Positions 1 through 11,532 are shown, counted from the stretch's first letter. The stretch: 64,000 bases of DNA from Streptomyces sp. ASQP_92 (GCF_025399895.1 NZ_JAODUA010000002.1:248001-312000); one strand, 5' to 3'. Notes: generated by a model not told the origin, from the letters alone. A program made the numbers and translations.

Positions 1-120
1 CCCCTGAACCGGCCGGCCCGGCCCCCCGGGGCCGCCCCGATATTCAACTCCCCGCTTGTTCCGTACCCTTCAACAGTTGTCCACAGGCCTGGCGAGGCCG
101 CCCGTCCGGCAGGTATCCCT

Positions 121-2058
121 GTGACCATGTCCCCCGATCACCCGCAGCTCAGTGACCACCCGGAAGCCCCCTATCTGGCGCTCCTGGCCCGAGGCGCGCC
201 CGCCGAGGCGTACGACCGCCCGGCGCTCCTGGCCCGCGCTGACGGCGCGGGGCCCGAGGCGCTGGCCGGCCTGGACGCCGCGAAGCAACTCGCCCTGCGC
301 GTACGGGCCGACCTCGAAGGGCGCAGACGCCGCGAGGCCGAACTGTCCGCCCTCTTCGAGACCGCCCACGACCTCGCGGGCCTGCGCGACCTGGACGCCG
401 TACTGCGCGCCATCGTGCAGCGGGCCCGCTCGCTCCTCGGCACCGAAGTCGCCTACCTCAGCCTCAACGACCCGGCGGCGGGCGACACTTACATGCGGGT
501 CACCGAAGGCTCGGTCGCCGCCCGCTTCCAGCAGCTGCGGCTCGGCATGGGCGAAGGGCTCGGCGGGCTCGTGGCGCAGACCGCCCGGCCGTACGTCACG
601 GCCAGCTACTTCGACGACGAACGCTTCCAGCACACCACCGCCATCGACTCCGGGGTGCGCGAAGAGGGACTCGTCGCCATCCTCGGCGTGCCCCTGATGC
701 TCGGCAGCACCGTGATCGGGGTGCTCTTCGCGGCAGACCGCCACCCACGCGTCTTCGCCCGTGAGGAGATCGCCCTGCTCGGCTCGTTCGCCGCGCACGC
801 CGCCGTCGCCATCGACACCGCCAACCTGCTGGCCGAAACCCGTTCCGCGCTGGCCGAGTTGGAGAAGGCCAACGAGACGATCCGGGACCACAGCGCGGTC
901 CTGGAGCGGGCCTCGGAGGTCCACGACCGCCTCACCGAACTGGTCCTGCGCGGCGGCGGCGTACGTGATGTGGCCGACGCGGTGTCCGAAGTGCTCGCCG
1001 GGACGGTCGAGTTCGCGGACGCGGACTCCGCGCAGGCCGCCGTGCTCCAGCTCAGCGGCAGCGACGGCCACGCGCTGCGCCACGGCGAGGACTGGCTCGC
1101 CGGAGTCTCCGCCGGTGGCGAACTCCTGGGCGCGCTGGTCCTGCGCGGCCAGCCCGGCCTCGACCCCGTGGACCGGCGCACCCTGGAGCGGGCCGCGATG
1201 GTCACGTCCCTGCTGCTGCTCGCCCGGCGTTCGGCGGGTGAGGCCGAACAGCGGGTCCGTGGCGAGCTGTTGGACGATCTTCTGGACGCGCCGGGCCGCG
1301 ACCCCCGGCTGCTGCGCGAACGCGCGACCCGGCTGCGCGCCGACCTCGACGCCCCGCACGTGGTGCTCGCCGCCCGTATCGACGGCCCCCACCCCGGCGG
1401 CGCCGGACCGGGCGGCGCGGCCCGGCGCACCGCCGAGCGCCGGCGCATCGGCTCCGCCGCCGTGTATCTGGCCGCGACCCGGCACGGGCTCGCCTCGGCC
1501 CGCGACGGCGGTACGGTGCTGCTGCTACCGCTCGGCCCCGGCGACACCCCGGCCGAGATCGCCCGGCAGACGGCCAAACAGCTGAGCACCGCCCTGCACG
1601 AGCCGGTCACGGTGGGGGCCTCGGCCGTCCTCGCGGCACCGGCCGCGACACCCACCGCGGTCGCGACGGCCTATGCGGAGGCCCGCCGCTGCCTGGAGGC
1701 GCTGCGACTGCTCGGCCGCTCGGGGGAGGGCGCCGCCGCGCAGGACCTCGGCTTCCTCGGACTGCTGCTCGCGGACAGCCGGGACATTGCGGGGTTCGTC
1801 GACCGCACGATCGGCGCGGTCGTGGCGTACGACCGCAAACGCGGGACCGATCTGGTCCGCACCCTCGACGCGTACTTCGCCAACGGCATGAGCCCGGCCC
1901 GCACCAAGGAGCATCTGCACGTCCATGTGAACACGGTGGCCCAGCGCGTCGAGCGGATCGGCCGCCTCCTCGGCCCCGACTGGCAGTGCCCGGCGCGCGC
2001 CCTGGAGATTCAGCTGGCTCTCCGCCTTCATGTGGCGGCCCCAGCCATGACGCCCTGA
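121..2058 (+). CDS. GAF-domain, PucR-type helix-turn-helix transcriptional regulator
   Basis: A soluble regulator of about 645 residues. A GAF-like sensor domain covers roughly residues 75-235 and is followed by a short coiled-coil-like stretch. The C-terminus carries the PucR/CdaR-type DNA-binding helix-turn-helix, recognisable from a run near residue 600 (ARTKEHLHVHVNTVAQRVER). No transmembrane segment or signal peptide is visible, so it should act in the cytoplasm, sensing a small ligand or redox signal. The GTG at 121 sits 5 bases after an AGGT; an ATG at 127 is the alternative start. It converges on the MHS transporter across a hairpin terminator, so the two are separate transcription units. 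The ligand and target genes are unknown. Confidence 0.85.
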   Translation: MTMSPDHPQLSDHPEAPYLALLARGAPAEAYDRPALLARADGAGPEALAGLDAAKQLALRVRADLEGRRRREAELSALFETAHDLAGLRDLDAVLRAIVQRARSLLGTEVAYLSLNDPAAGDTYMRVTEGSVAARFQQLRLGMGEGLGGLVAQTARPYVTASYFDDERFQHTTAIDSGVREEGLVAILGVPLMLGSTVIGVLFAADRHPRVFAREEIALLGSFAAHAAVAIDTANLLAETRSALAELEKANETIRDHSAVLERASEVHDRLTELVLRGGGVRDVADAVSEVLAGTVEFADADSAQAAVLQLSGSDGHALRHGEDWLAGVSAGGELLGALVLRGQPGLDPVDRRTLERAAMVTSLLLLARRSAGEAEQRVRGELLDDLLDAPGRDPRLLRERATRLRADLDAPHVVLAARIDGPHPGGAGPGGAARRTAERRRIGSAAVYLAATRHGLASARDGGTVLLLPLGPGDTPAEIARQTAKQLSTALHEPVTVGASAVLAAPAATPTAVATAYAEARRCLEALRLLGRSGEGAAAQDLGFLGLLLADSRDIAGFVDRTIGAVVAYDRKRGTDLVRTLDAYFANGMSPARTKEHLHVHVNTVAQRVERIGRLLGPDWQCPARALEIQLALRLHVAAPAMTP

Positions 2059-2061
2059 GGA

Positions 2062-2089
2062 GTGGGGCGTCACCACACGGCCGCCCCAC
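2062..2089. terminator. Bidirectional hairpin terminator between convergent genes
   Basis: Perfect 8-bp G/C-rich arms (GTGGGGCG at 2062-2069 and CGCCCCAC at 2082-2089) flank a 12-nt loop. The hairpin lies in the 48-bp gap between the stop codons of the PucR-type regulator and the transporter. There is no T-tract, as usual for Streptomyces terminators. Confidence 0.6.
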
Positions 2090-2106
2090 CCAACTCCCGT
2101 CTGCGA

Positions 2107-3519
2107 TCAGGTGGTTCGGGCGTCCGGCACCTCGGCGTCGGCGCCGCGCGCGCCGGCCTCGGCCCAGGTCGGCGTCACCGGACTGCTTGGGGCGCGGCCC
2201 GTGATCCGCTCCAGGTCCCGCTCCCGGGTCTCCTTGGCACATCCGAGGGCGACGACGGTGAGCAGTACGGCCGCGATGACGTAGAGGGTGATGGGCGTCG
2301 ACGTGCCGTAGTCGGAGAGCAGCGCCGTCGCGATGAGCGGCGCGGGCGCACCCGCCGCCACGGAGGAGAACTGCGCCCCGATCGAGGCCCCCGAATACCG
2401 CATCCGGGTCGCGAACATCTCCGAGAAGAACGCGGCCTGCGGCGCGTACATCGCCCCGTGGAAGATCAGGCCGACGGTGACGGCGAGGACCAGATTGCCG
2501 AAGCTGCCGGTGTCGATGAGCGCGAAGAACGGGTACATCCACGCGCCGACGCCGAGTGCGCCGATCAGATACACGGGCCGGCGTCCGATCCGGTCCGAAA
2601 GCGCGCCCCACGCCGGGATCACCACGAAGTGCACGGCGGAGGCGATGAGTACGGAGTTGAGCGCGGTCTGCTTCGCCATACCGGCGGAAGTCGTCGCGTA
2701 CACCAGGATGAAGGCGGTGATCACGTAGTAGCTGATGTTCTCCGCCATCCGGGCGCCCATGGCGATCAGCACATCGCGCCAGTGGTCCCTCAACACCGCG
2801 ACCAGCGGCGGCCGTTCGGCTCCGGAGTCCGCCTCGCGGGCCTCTGCCCGCGCCAACGCGGCCTTGAACACCGGGGATTCGTCCACCGAGAGCCTGACCC
2901 AGAGCCCGACGAGTACGAGCACACCCGACAGCAGGAACGGTATGCGCCAGCCCCATGCGGTGAACGCGTCGTCGCTCAGCAGCGCGGTCAGTGCGGAGAG
3001 CACCCCGGCGGCGAGCAACTGCCCGGCCGGTGCGCCGGTCTGCGGCCAGGACGACCAGAACCCGCGCCGCCGGGCGTCCCCGTGCTCGGACACGAGCAGC
3101 ACGGCCCCGCCCCACTCACCGCCGAGCGCGAAGCCCTGCACAAGGCGCAACGCGGTGAGCAGCACGGGAGCCGCAGCGCCCACGGTGGCGTGCGTGGGCA
3201 GCAGCCCGATGCCGAAGGTGGCCCCGCCCATCATGAGCAGGCTCACCACCAGCAGCTTCTTACGCCCGAGCCGATCCCCGAAGTGCCCGAACACCAGCGC
3301 CCCGAGCGGCCGCGCCGCGAAACCGACGGCGTAGGTGAGAAAGGAGAGCAGGGTGCCGACGAGCGGGGCGGACTCGGGGAAGAACAGCTTGTTGAAGACG
3401 AGCGCGGCGGCCGAGCCGTAGAGGAAGAAGTCGTACCACTCGATGGTGGTGCCGATGAGGCTGGCGGCGACGATGCGCCTGAGGCTGGTGGGTGGGGGAG
3501 CGGTCGCGGGGGAGGACAT
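2107..3519 (-). CDS. MFS transporter, metabolite:H+ symporter (MHS) family
   Basis: An inner-membrane secondary transporter of about 470 residues with roughly 12 hydrophobic segments. The MHS signature between TM2 and TM3 is clear (FGHFGDRLGRKKLLV), and a second GDRxGRR-like loop (LSDRIGRRPVYLIG) lies in the C-terminal half. TM4/5 has the typical LVQGFALGGEWGGAVL stretch. Family members import small organic acids, betaines or similar with protons; the substrate cannot be read from sequence. I chose the ATG giving MSSPATAPP because the hydrophobic region begins about 25 residues later. A 17-bp inverted repeat lies 76 bp upstream and is a likely operator. Confidence 0.9.
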   Translation of the reverse strand: MSSPATAPPPTSLRRIVAASLIGTTIEWYDFFLYGSAAALVFNKLFFPESAPLVGTLLSFLTYAVGFAARPLGALVFGHFGDRLGRKKLLVVSLLMMGGATFGIGLLPTHATVGAAAPVLLTALRLVQGFALGGEWGGAVLLVSEHGDARRRGFWSSWPQTGAPAGQLLAAGVLSALTALLSDDAFTAWGWRIPFLLSGVLVLVGLWVRLSVDESPVFKAALARAEAREADSGAERPPLVAVLRDHWRDVLIAMGARMAENISYYVITAFILVYATTSAGMAKQTALNSVLIASAVHFVVIPAWGALSDRIGRRPVYLIGALGVGAWMYPFFALIDTGSFGNLVLAVTVGLIFHGAMYAPQAAFFSEMFATRMRYSGASIGAQFSSVAAGAPAPLIATALLSDYGTSTPITLYVIAAVLLTVVALGCAKETRERDLERITGRAPSSPVTPTWAEAGARGADAEVPDARTT

Positions 3520-3594
3520 CGGCACCACTTCCTGGCATTCGACGGGGACGATCGGGTGTCGCCACACCGTAGGAATGTGCAGGTCAGAGGCGTA

Positions 3595-3611
3595 TATGGT
3601 GGGACACCATA
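3595..3611. promoter_or_regulatory. Inverted-repeat operator candidate upstream of the MHS transporter
   Basis: Perfect 7-bp arms (TATGGTG and CACCATA) are separated by GGA. The site lies 76-92 bp upstream of the transporter start and downstream of the neighbouring GH16 gene's stop, where a promoter is expected. The shape fits a dimeric GntR- or LacI-type repressor. No regulator gene is adjacent. Confidence 0.5.
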
Positions 3612-3644
3612 GTTCCGGCCGCGAGCATGGGCCCACCCACTGCC

Positions 3645-4424
3645 TCAGCGGCGGTGGACGCGCAGGGCCGACACCTCGAAGGACAGCTCCGTCACGTCCG
3701 GCGGTGGCTGCGGGTGGAAGCGGCCCGCGCAGACGGACAGGTTCACGATGAGGTACGCCTGCCAGTCCCGGCCCACGCCCGCGTGGTCGCGGAAGGCGCG
3801 TACTCCGTTGACCCACCAGGTCACCGAGCGGGCACCGAACCGGACCCGCAGGTCGAGCCATGCGCCGGGAGCGATGCGAGGGTCGCGGAAATAGGTCTGG
3901 CCGCCGTTGACGTGGTTGGTCAGTTCCAGGAGGTCGGGGTTGTCGGGGTGGTACTCGAAGACGTCGACTTCCTGGCCGCCGTCCCGCCAGGTCCAGATCG
4001 CGGGCCACGCCCCCACTTGGGCGGGCAGCCGCACGCGCGCCTCCATTACGTCCCCGGTGCGGACCATGAACGCCTCGGCGCTGCCCTCCGTGGTCAGCAG
4101 GCCGGCGTTCCAGGTGCCCGCGCCGTCCGGGTTCCGGGTCGCCCGGAACACTCCGTTACGGCTGTACGACGGATCCTCGACGAGATAATCCAGCTTGTTG
4201 TCACCGGGGTTGACCGGCCCGCCGTCCGGATACGCGGACGAGCGGCCCGCGACCCATTGCGCGAGGGACGCGAAATCCGCGGTGAACACGACCGGGCCGT
4301 CGTCCGCCGGGGAGGCGGCAGCGGAGCGCGGTCGAGGCAGGTGGGCGCGGCACCACGTGAAGACGTTGGAGAGCACGAGCCCACACTGCCCATCTACGTG
4401 CCCATACATCCCTCGGCGCGCCAT
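3645..4424 (-). CDS. GH16-like (concanavalin-like fold) beta-glucanase-type protein
   Basis: About 259 residues. The family 16 catalytic signature ExDxxE is present as QEVDVFEYH (residues E152, D154, E157 from the ATG at 4424), preceded by an aromatic run (GAWPAIWTW) typical of the substrate cleft. GH16 enzymes cleave beta-1,3/1,4-glucans or galactans, or act as lectins. No convincing signal peptide is seen from the ATG used; the recognisable domain starts near residue 45, so the true start may be a GTG further in. The absence of a secretion signal is odd for a glycanase. It could also be a non-secreted sugar-binding homologue. The same-strand transporter lies 125 bp downstream and may or may not be co-transcribed. 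Confidence 0.7.
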   Translation of the reverse strand: MARRGMYGHVDGQCGLVLSNVFTWCRAHLPRPRSAAASPADDGPVVFTADFASLAQWVAGRSSAYPDGGPVNPGDNKLDYLVEDPSYSRNGVFRATRNPDGAGTWNAGLLTTEGSAEAFMVRTGDVMEARVRLPAQVGAWPAIWTWRDGGQEVDVFEYHPDNPDLLELTNHVNGGQTYFRDPRIAPGAWLDLRVRFGARSVTWWVNGVRAFRDHAGVGRDWQAYLIVNLSVCAGRFHPQPPPDVTELSFEVSALRVHRR

Positions 4425-4485
4425 TTGGTACAGAGTGGCGCGCCCCGGCCCAGCGCCGACCGGGCGCGGCGCCGGGGAAGGCGGG

Positions 4486-4896
4486 CTACGCCTTGGTCTC
4501 CTGCTGGATGCGGATCAGGTTGCCGGACGGGTCGCGGAAGGCGCAGTCGCGCGGGCCCCACGCCTGGTCGATGGGCTCCTGCAACACCTCCGCGCCCGAC
4601 GCCCGGACCTTCTCGAAGGTCGCGTCCACGTCGTCGGTCCGGAAGACGAACATCGGCAGGACGCCCTTGGTGAGCAGCTCCTGCATCGCGTCGCCGTCGG
4701 CCTGGGAACGGCCCGCGTGCGGCTCCGACAGCACGACCTCCAGGCCCGGCTGGGTCGGGCTGCCGAGGGTCACCCAGCGGTGACCGCCCGACGCGACGTC
4801 GTTGCGCACTTCGAGACCGAGCGCGTCGCGGTAGAAGGCGAGCGACTCGTCGGGGTCGTTGACGGTGATGTGGCAGTACTGCAGTGCGATCGTCAT
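4486..4896 (-). CDS. VOC (glyoxalase/bleomycin-resistance) family protein
   Basis: About 136 residues with the vicinal-oxygen-chelate fold. It starts MTIALQYCHITVNDP, typical of a beta strand carrying a metal-ligand His, and ends with FRDPSGNLIRIQQE, the conserved strand carrying the last Glu ligand. Members bind a divalent metal and act as dioxygenases, lyases or drug-binding proteins; the substrate is unknown. It lies 10 bp downstream of the AraC-type regulator on the same strand, so the two are probably co-transcribed. An upstream ATG (4926) would add ten residues but lacks conservation. Confidence 0.85.
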   Translation of the reverse strand: MTIALQYCHITVNDPDESLAFYRDALGLEVRNDVASGGHRWVTLGSPTQPGLEVVLSEPHAGRSQADGDAMQELLTKGVLPMFVFRTDDVDATFEKVRASGAEVLQEPIDQAWGPRDCAFRDPSGNLIRIQQETKA

Positions 4897-4906
4897 GCGG
4901 TCCACG

Positions 4907-5401
4907 TTAGGCCGCCTCGTCGCCACCTGCTTCTCGGATCCTGCTCGGGGCGCTCGGAGCGCTCGGGGCGCCAGGGACCCGCGGAACGCCCGGGGCGCTC
5001 GGCGGGTTCCGTGTCGGACGGGTGTGGACCTTGGCGACGCACGCGGGCATCGCCGCCACCGCTTCGTGAGCCCGGCCCCGGTACGCGCTCGGCGTCTCGC
5101 CGACGATCTCCGTGAAGCGGGAGCTGAACGATCCCAGCGACGTACAGCCCACCGCCATGCAGGTGTCGGTCACGCTCATGCCGCCGCGCAGCAGCGCCAT
5201 CGCCCGCTCGATCCGGCGGGTCATGAGGTAGCTGTACGGGGTCTCGCCGTAGGTCGCCCGGAACTGCCGCGAGAAGTGCGCGGGGGACATGAGGGCGTGG
5301 CGCGCCATCGTCGGGACGTCCAGGGGCTTGGCGTACTCCCGGTCGATCAGGTCGCGCGCCCGGCGCAGGTGCACGAGGTTGGCCAGCTCTTCCGGCGTCA
5401 T
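4907..5401 (-). CDS. AraC-family transcriptional regulator (short form)
   Basis: About 164 residues, consisting almost only of the two-HTH AraC DNA-binding domain (residues 10-110, with PAHFSRQFRATYGETPYSYL and the second-helix run LGSFSSRFTEIVGETPSAYR). There is no N-terminal ligand domain. The C-terminal tail is low-complexity, with PSAPGVPRVPGAPSAP-type repeats. It is followed immediately by the VOC gene. AraC-VOC pairs are common in actinobacteria, where the regulator controls its VOC partner; that link is inferred here from spacing. Confidence 0.88.
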   Translation of the reverse strand: MTPEELANLVHLRRARDLIDREYAKPLDVPTMARHALMSPAHFSRQFRATYGETPYSYLMTRRIERAMALLRGGMSVTDTCMAVGCTSLGSFSSRFTEIVGETPSAYRGRAHEAVAAMPACVAKVHTRPTRNPPSAPGVPRVPGAPSAPSAPSRIREAGGDEAA

Positions 5402-5457
5402 GAAACGACGCTACCACCGCCCGCTGACAGCGCTCCTGACCTGCATAAACGCCCGTC

Positions 5458-6606
5458 TCAGAGCCGTTTGTCCGACAGGCCGGGCAGGGGCGAGGGCGGC
5501 GCCTCGCGCTGGTACGGGACCGCGGCCCCAGGCGTGGCCGGCGGCATGGGCGCGGTCGGGGACAGGGGCGGCTCGGCCGGGTCCCGCTGAAGGGACACGG
5601 TCCGGGCCGGGGCGGGGATCGAGATGCCCTCCTCCCGGTACCGCCGGTGCAGCCGCTTGATGAACTCGTGCTTGATCCGGTACTGGTCGCTGAACTCGCC
5701 CACCCCCAGAATCACCGTGAAGTTGATCCGGGAGTCCCCGAACGTGTGGAAGCGGATCGCGGCCTCGTGCCCGGGCACCGCGCCCGTGACCTCCGCCATC
5801 ACGCCGTCGATGACCTCCAGGGTGACCCGCTCGACGTGCTCCAGGTCGCTGTCGTAGCCGACGCCCACCTGTACCAGGACCGTCAACTCGGCTTCCGGGC
5901 GAGCGTAGTTGGTCATGTTGGTGCGGGCGAGGCGGCCGTTGGGGATGATCACCAGGTTGTTGGAGAGGTTGCGCACCACCGTGTTGCGCCAGTTGATGTC
6001 GACGACGTACCCCTCCTCACCCGTGCTGAGCCGGATGCAGTCGCCGGGCTGCACGGTCTTCGAAGCGAGGATGTGGACACCCGCGAAGAGGTTGGCGAGA
6101 GTGTCCTGAAGGGCCAGGGCGACCGCGAGGCCGCCCACTCCCAGGGCGGTGAGCAGCGGGGCGATCGAGATGCCCACGGTTTCCAGGGCCACCAGGACGC
6201 CCATCGCGACCACCACGACGCGGGTGATGTTCACGAAGATGGTGGCGGAGCCGGCCACCCCGGTCCGCGACTGGGCCAGGGTCTGCACGAGCCCGGCCAC
6301 CACCCGGGCCGCGGTGAACGTGACGATGAGGACGAAGAGCGCGGTCAGGGTGTGGTTGACGATGCCCGCGACCCGGGCTGTGAGCGGCAGCGCGGAGGCC
6401 GCCACCGCCGTACCCGACAGGACGGCCGCCCAGGGAGCGATGGTGCGCAGGGCGTCGACGATGATGTCGTCCCCGCTCCACCGTGTCCTGCGGGCGTGCT
6501 TGCCCAGCCAGATCAGTACCAGGCGCAGGAGCAGCCCGGCCGCGATGCCGACGATCATGGCCATGGAGGCCACCACCCAGTCGTGCAGGACGAGACCCCG
6601 GTTCAA
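5458..6606 (-). CDS. Mechanosensitive ion channel, MscS family
   Basis: About 382 residues. Four or so N-terminal hydrophobic helices (residues 8-165) are followed by the MscS beta-domain. The pore-lining helix and following motif are clear (GVGGLAVALALQDTLANLFAG, given in part), then the VVDINWRNT and VIIPNGRL strand motifs of the family. It should open under membrane tension to release osmolytes. The tail after residue 345 is Pro/Ala-rich and unconserved. The gene is monocistronic, with a 568-bp non-coding gap upstream. Confidence 0.93.
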   Translation of the reverse strand: MNRGLVLHDWVVASMAMIVGIAAGLLLRLVLIWLGKHARRTRWSGDDIIVDALRTIAPWAAVLSGTAVAASALPLTARVAGIVNHTLTALFVLIVTFTAARVVAGLVQTLAQSRTGVAGSATIFVNITRVVVVAMGVLVALETVGISIAPLLTALGVGGLAVALALQDTLANLFAGVHILASKTVQPGDCIRLSTGEEGYVVDINWRNTVVRNLSNNLVIIPNGRLARTNMTNYARPEAELTVLVQVGVGYDSDLEHVERVTLEVIDGVMAEVTGAVPGHEAAIRFHTFGDSRINFTVILGVGEFSDQYRIKHEFIKRLHRRYREEGISIPAPARTVSLQRDPAEPPLSPTAPMPPATPGAAVPYQREAPPSPLPGLSDKRL

Positions 6607-7174
6607 CGGACGTCCTCCCGGCGGCGCGGAACCAAGGGGCGGGCGACGGGTGCCGCTGACCGCCGTATGTGATGTGTCGTCACGTTCTCACCTGTCAGAT
6701 CGTCTTGCGTGGAGCCTCGTTCGGGCGGCCGGGCATCGGCCCGCGCGCGCAACGGGCTGCCATCCTGCCCCATGGGCGCAGCACCCATACAGGTGGGCCG
6801 GGTGGTGTGGGGGCAGTGGAGGCAGGGGGGCGCACGGCCCCGACACCCTGGGGGCGGCCGCACGCTCACGCCCCCGCCCGGGCCCCGCCCGGAGCGTCCC
6901 GGCCCCGGTGCCCGGGAGGTATCAAAAGCCGGGGGCGGCGGTATATCCACCGGTAAGGAACCTGTCCGGTCCAGAGGGCGTCCGGCCGTCGCCGGGGCCC
7001 GACGGTTCCCCCCCGGCGGGACGGCGGGGCCCCGTGGGCAGGCCTGTCCCGGCGCGGGATGCCGCGTTCCGTTCCATCCTGGTAATGCACCCGGATTTTT
7101 TACGCGAACCCAGCCGGTTCCCGCTCTCCCGGGTCCGGCGCGGGCCGTGGGAGCGATCACCGAGGAGTGAGGCC
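6607..7174. other. Non-coding gap between mscS and the cold-shock-like gene
   Basis: A 568-bp G/C-rich gap between divergent genes. It must hold the promoters of both neighbours. A T-run at about 7097-7102 interrupts the G/C-rich sequence and lies in the promoter region of the small cold-shock-like gene. I see no conserved reading frame, tRNA or strong palindrome here. Confidence 0.5.
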
Positions 7175-7381
7175 ATGAACGAGAGGTGCGAGGGGATCGT
7201 CCAGTACTTCGACCGTGAGAAGGGCTACGGATTCGTCGTGCCGATAGGCCAGCACGACGGCATCTACGTGCGCCGGGAGGACATCGAGGGGGAGACGCGG
7301 ACGCTCTCCGAGGGGCAGCGGGTCTCGTTCGTCATCGAGCTGGCCCGGGGCCGCTTCGAGGCGCGCGCCGTACGCCCCTGA
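7175..7381 (+). CDS. Small cold-shock-domain-like protein
   Basis: A 68-residue protein that begins like CspA-family proteins: GIVQYFDREKGYGFVVP, containing the RNP1 motif KGYGFV. The RNP2 position, normally VFVHFS, reads IYVRRED instead, and the end is basic (ARGRFEARAVRP). Classical Csps bind single-stranded RNA/DNA through RNP1 and RNP2 aromatics; here the His and one Phe of RNP2 are lost, so affinity or specificity may differ. A GAGGAG ribosome site precedes the ATG. It is a solitary gene, with icd 129 bp downstream on the same strand. Confidence 0.85.
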   Translation: MNERCEGIVQYFDREKGYGFVVPIGQHDGIYVRREDIEGETRTLSEGQRVSFVIELARGRFEARAVRP

Positions 7382-7447
7382 GCCAAAGACCCCGGCACCT
7401 CGCGCCGGGCCGTGCCCGCCGGGGTCGCGGCCGGGGCCCCGTCGTGA

Positions 7448-9733
<2,286 letters not shown>

Positions 9734-9772
9734 CCAGCAACTCCCTTGCAGGGGAGTGCAGTTGAGCTCGCA

Positions 9773-9807
9773 GCCGCCCCGGCCGGACCTGTTCCGGCCG
9801 GGGCGGC
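9773..9807 (+). terminator. Strong hairpin terminator after icd
   Basis: Two perfect 15-bp arms (9773-9787 and 9793-9807, left arm GCCGCCCCGGCCGGA) enclose a 5-nt loop, CCTGT. It lies 40 bp after the icd stop. This is the strongest simple hairpin I found in the window. Confidence 0.8.
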
Positions 9808-10245
9808 CGTCTTGCGCCGTCAGACGTGCCGGGGCGGCCGGACCGTCAGCGCGGACAGCCGGGTGGTCCGGACGGAGTTCTCGTTGCCGTCGCCGACCAG
9901 GAGCGGGCGCAGCCGGCCATCGCCAGCCGCAGCCGGCCGTCGCCGGTCGCGGTGATCGCATGGTGCCTGCCGGGCCGGATGCGATGGCACCACGCCGTAG
10001 ATCACCCTGCCGGACACGGGAGTTGCGTTCCCTCGTCGTGCGCGCGAACGCCGGACCGCCGGTCCCTCGCGGGCCCCCGCCCGGCCCCGGACCATCGAGG
10101 AGCGGGTGCGGATGAGGCCGTCGCGGCCGCGAAGCACATGTGAGCTGGGTCCCTCGCGGATCGGGAGGAGCCGTGGGCCACTTATCCTGAGCCACTCAGT
10201 CCATACCCGGCGTCCTGGCCGCACAACTTGTCCTTGGAGTCCGCC
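9808..10245. other. Non-coding gap between icd and the P450 gene
   Basis: About 440 bp without a convincing gene. Open frames exist on both strands, but they are Arg/Pro-rich, lack plausible ribosome sites and show no family motif. It could hold a decayed small gene; it must contain the P450 promoter. Confidence 0.4.
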
Positions 10246-11526
10246 TTGAGGGTAAATCTCCGTTCCCGAGTCACCATGTGGCTCGGGCGCACCTACCTTG
10301 CCAGGATCCAGAAACGCGGTATCGGCCCCGGCACGATGGCCCTGCTCCCGGACGCGCTGCTCATGCCGCTGCGCCGGGACGGACTCGACCCCGTGGCCGA
10401 GCTGACCGCTCGGCAGGGCGAGGAGCCCGTCAGCAAGGTCCCGCTGCCGTTCGGCATGGACGCGTGGGTGGTCACCGGACACGAGGCCGTGAAGGCCGTG
10501 CTCGGCTCGGCCGACGGGTTCAGCAACGACTTCACCCATCTCGCGGGCAACGCGGGCGTCGTGGAGGAACAGCATCCCGGCGGGCTCGGGTTCAGCGATC
10601 CGCCGGTCCACACCCGGCTGCGCCGCATTCTGACGCCCGAGTTCACCATGCGCCGACTGCGCCGCCTCACCCCGCGCATCGACGCCCTGATCGAGGAGCG
10701 GCTCGACGCGATGGAGGCGGCTGACGGCACCGTCGACCTGGTCGAGGCCTTCGCCCTGCCCATCCCCTCGCTCACCATCTGCGAACTGCTCGGCGTGCCC
10801 TACGAGGACCGTCACGACTTCCAGCAGCTCGCCATGGAGCGCTTCGACCTGTTCGCCGGGGCCACCGCTCCGCTCGGCGCGATGTCCGCCTCGCTGTCCT
10901 ACTTCCGGGACGTGGTCAAGAAGCAGCGCGAGAACCCGGGCGACGGCCTCCTCGGCATGATCGTCAAGGAGCACGGCGACCGGGTCGGCGACGACGAGCT
11001 GGCCGGGCTCGCCGACGGCGTGCTCACCGGCGGGTTCGAGACCACCGCCAGCATGCTGGCGCTCGGCTCCCTCGTTCTGCTCCAGGATCCGGCCGCCGCC
11101 GAGCGAATAGCCCACGACGAGCAGGCGGCCGCGACCTTCGTGGAGGAGGCGCTGCGCTACCTGACCGTCGTCCAGCTGGCCTTTCCCCGCTTCGCCCGCG
11201 AGGACGTCGAGGTCGCCGGGGTGCTCATACCCAAGGGCGACATGGTGCTGTGCTCGCTCAGCGGCGCCAACCGCGACGCCGCCTTCACCCCGGACAGCGC
11301 CGGTTTCGACGCGCAGCGCAAGGCGGGCGGCCATCTCGCCTTCGGCTACGGCATCCACCGCTGCATCGGCGCCGAACTCGCCCGCATGGAACTGCGCGCC
11401 GCCTTTCCCGCCCTCGTCCGCCGCTTCCCGCAGATGCGCCTCGCCGTACCGGCGGACGAACTCGCCTTCCGCAAGCTGTCGATCGTGTACGGGGTGGAGT
11501 CGCTGCCGGTACGGCTGCGCGGCTGA
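10246..11526 (+). CDS. Cytochrome P450
   Basis: About 426 residues from the TTG at 10246, which has GGAG 7 bases upstream; TTG 10228 and ATG 10276 are alternatives. The hallmarks are present: I-helix GFETTAS (the acid-alcohol ET pair), K-helix ExxR as EALR, and the heme loop FGYGIHRCIGAEL with the thiolate Cys near residue 373. The C-terminal VYGVESLPV run resembles CYP107-type bacterial P450s. It is soluble and needs a ferredoxin and reductase, neither encoded nearby. The substrate is unknown. It stands alone and faces a convergent secreted-protein gene, so neighbours give no hint of pathway. Confidence 0.95.
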   Translation: MRVNLRSRVTMWLGRTYLARIQKRGIGPGTMALLPDALLMPLRRDGLDPVAELTARQGEEPVSKVPLPFGMDAWVVTGHEAVKAVLGSADGFSNDFTHLAGNAGVVEEQHPGGLGFSDPPVHTRLRRILTPEFTMRRLRRLTPRIDALIEERLDAMEAADGTVDLVEAFALPIPSLTICELLGVPYEDRHDFQQLAMERFDLFAGATAPLGAMSASLSYFRDVVKKQRENPGDGLLGMIVKEHGDRVGDDELAGLADGVLTGGFETTASMLALGSLVLLQDPAAAERIAHDEQAAATFVEEALRYLTVVQLAFPRFAREDVEVAGVLIPKGDMVLCSLSGANRDAAFTPDSAGFDAQRKAGGHLAFGYGIHRCIGAELARMELRAAFPALVRRFPQMRLAVPADELAFRKLSIVYGVESLPVRLRG

Positions 11527-11532
11527 GACACC

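Noticed and set aside
9808..10245. Possible decayed small gene in the gap after icd
   Set aside because: Arg/Pro-rich frames on both strands without motif, ribosome site or length typical of a gene; treated as non-coding.
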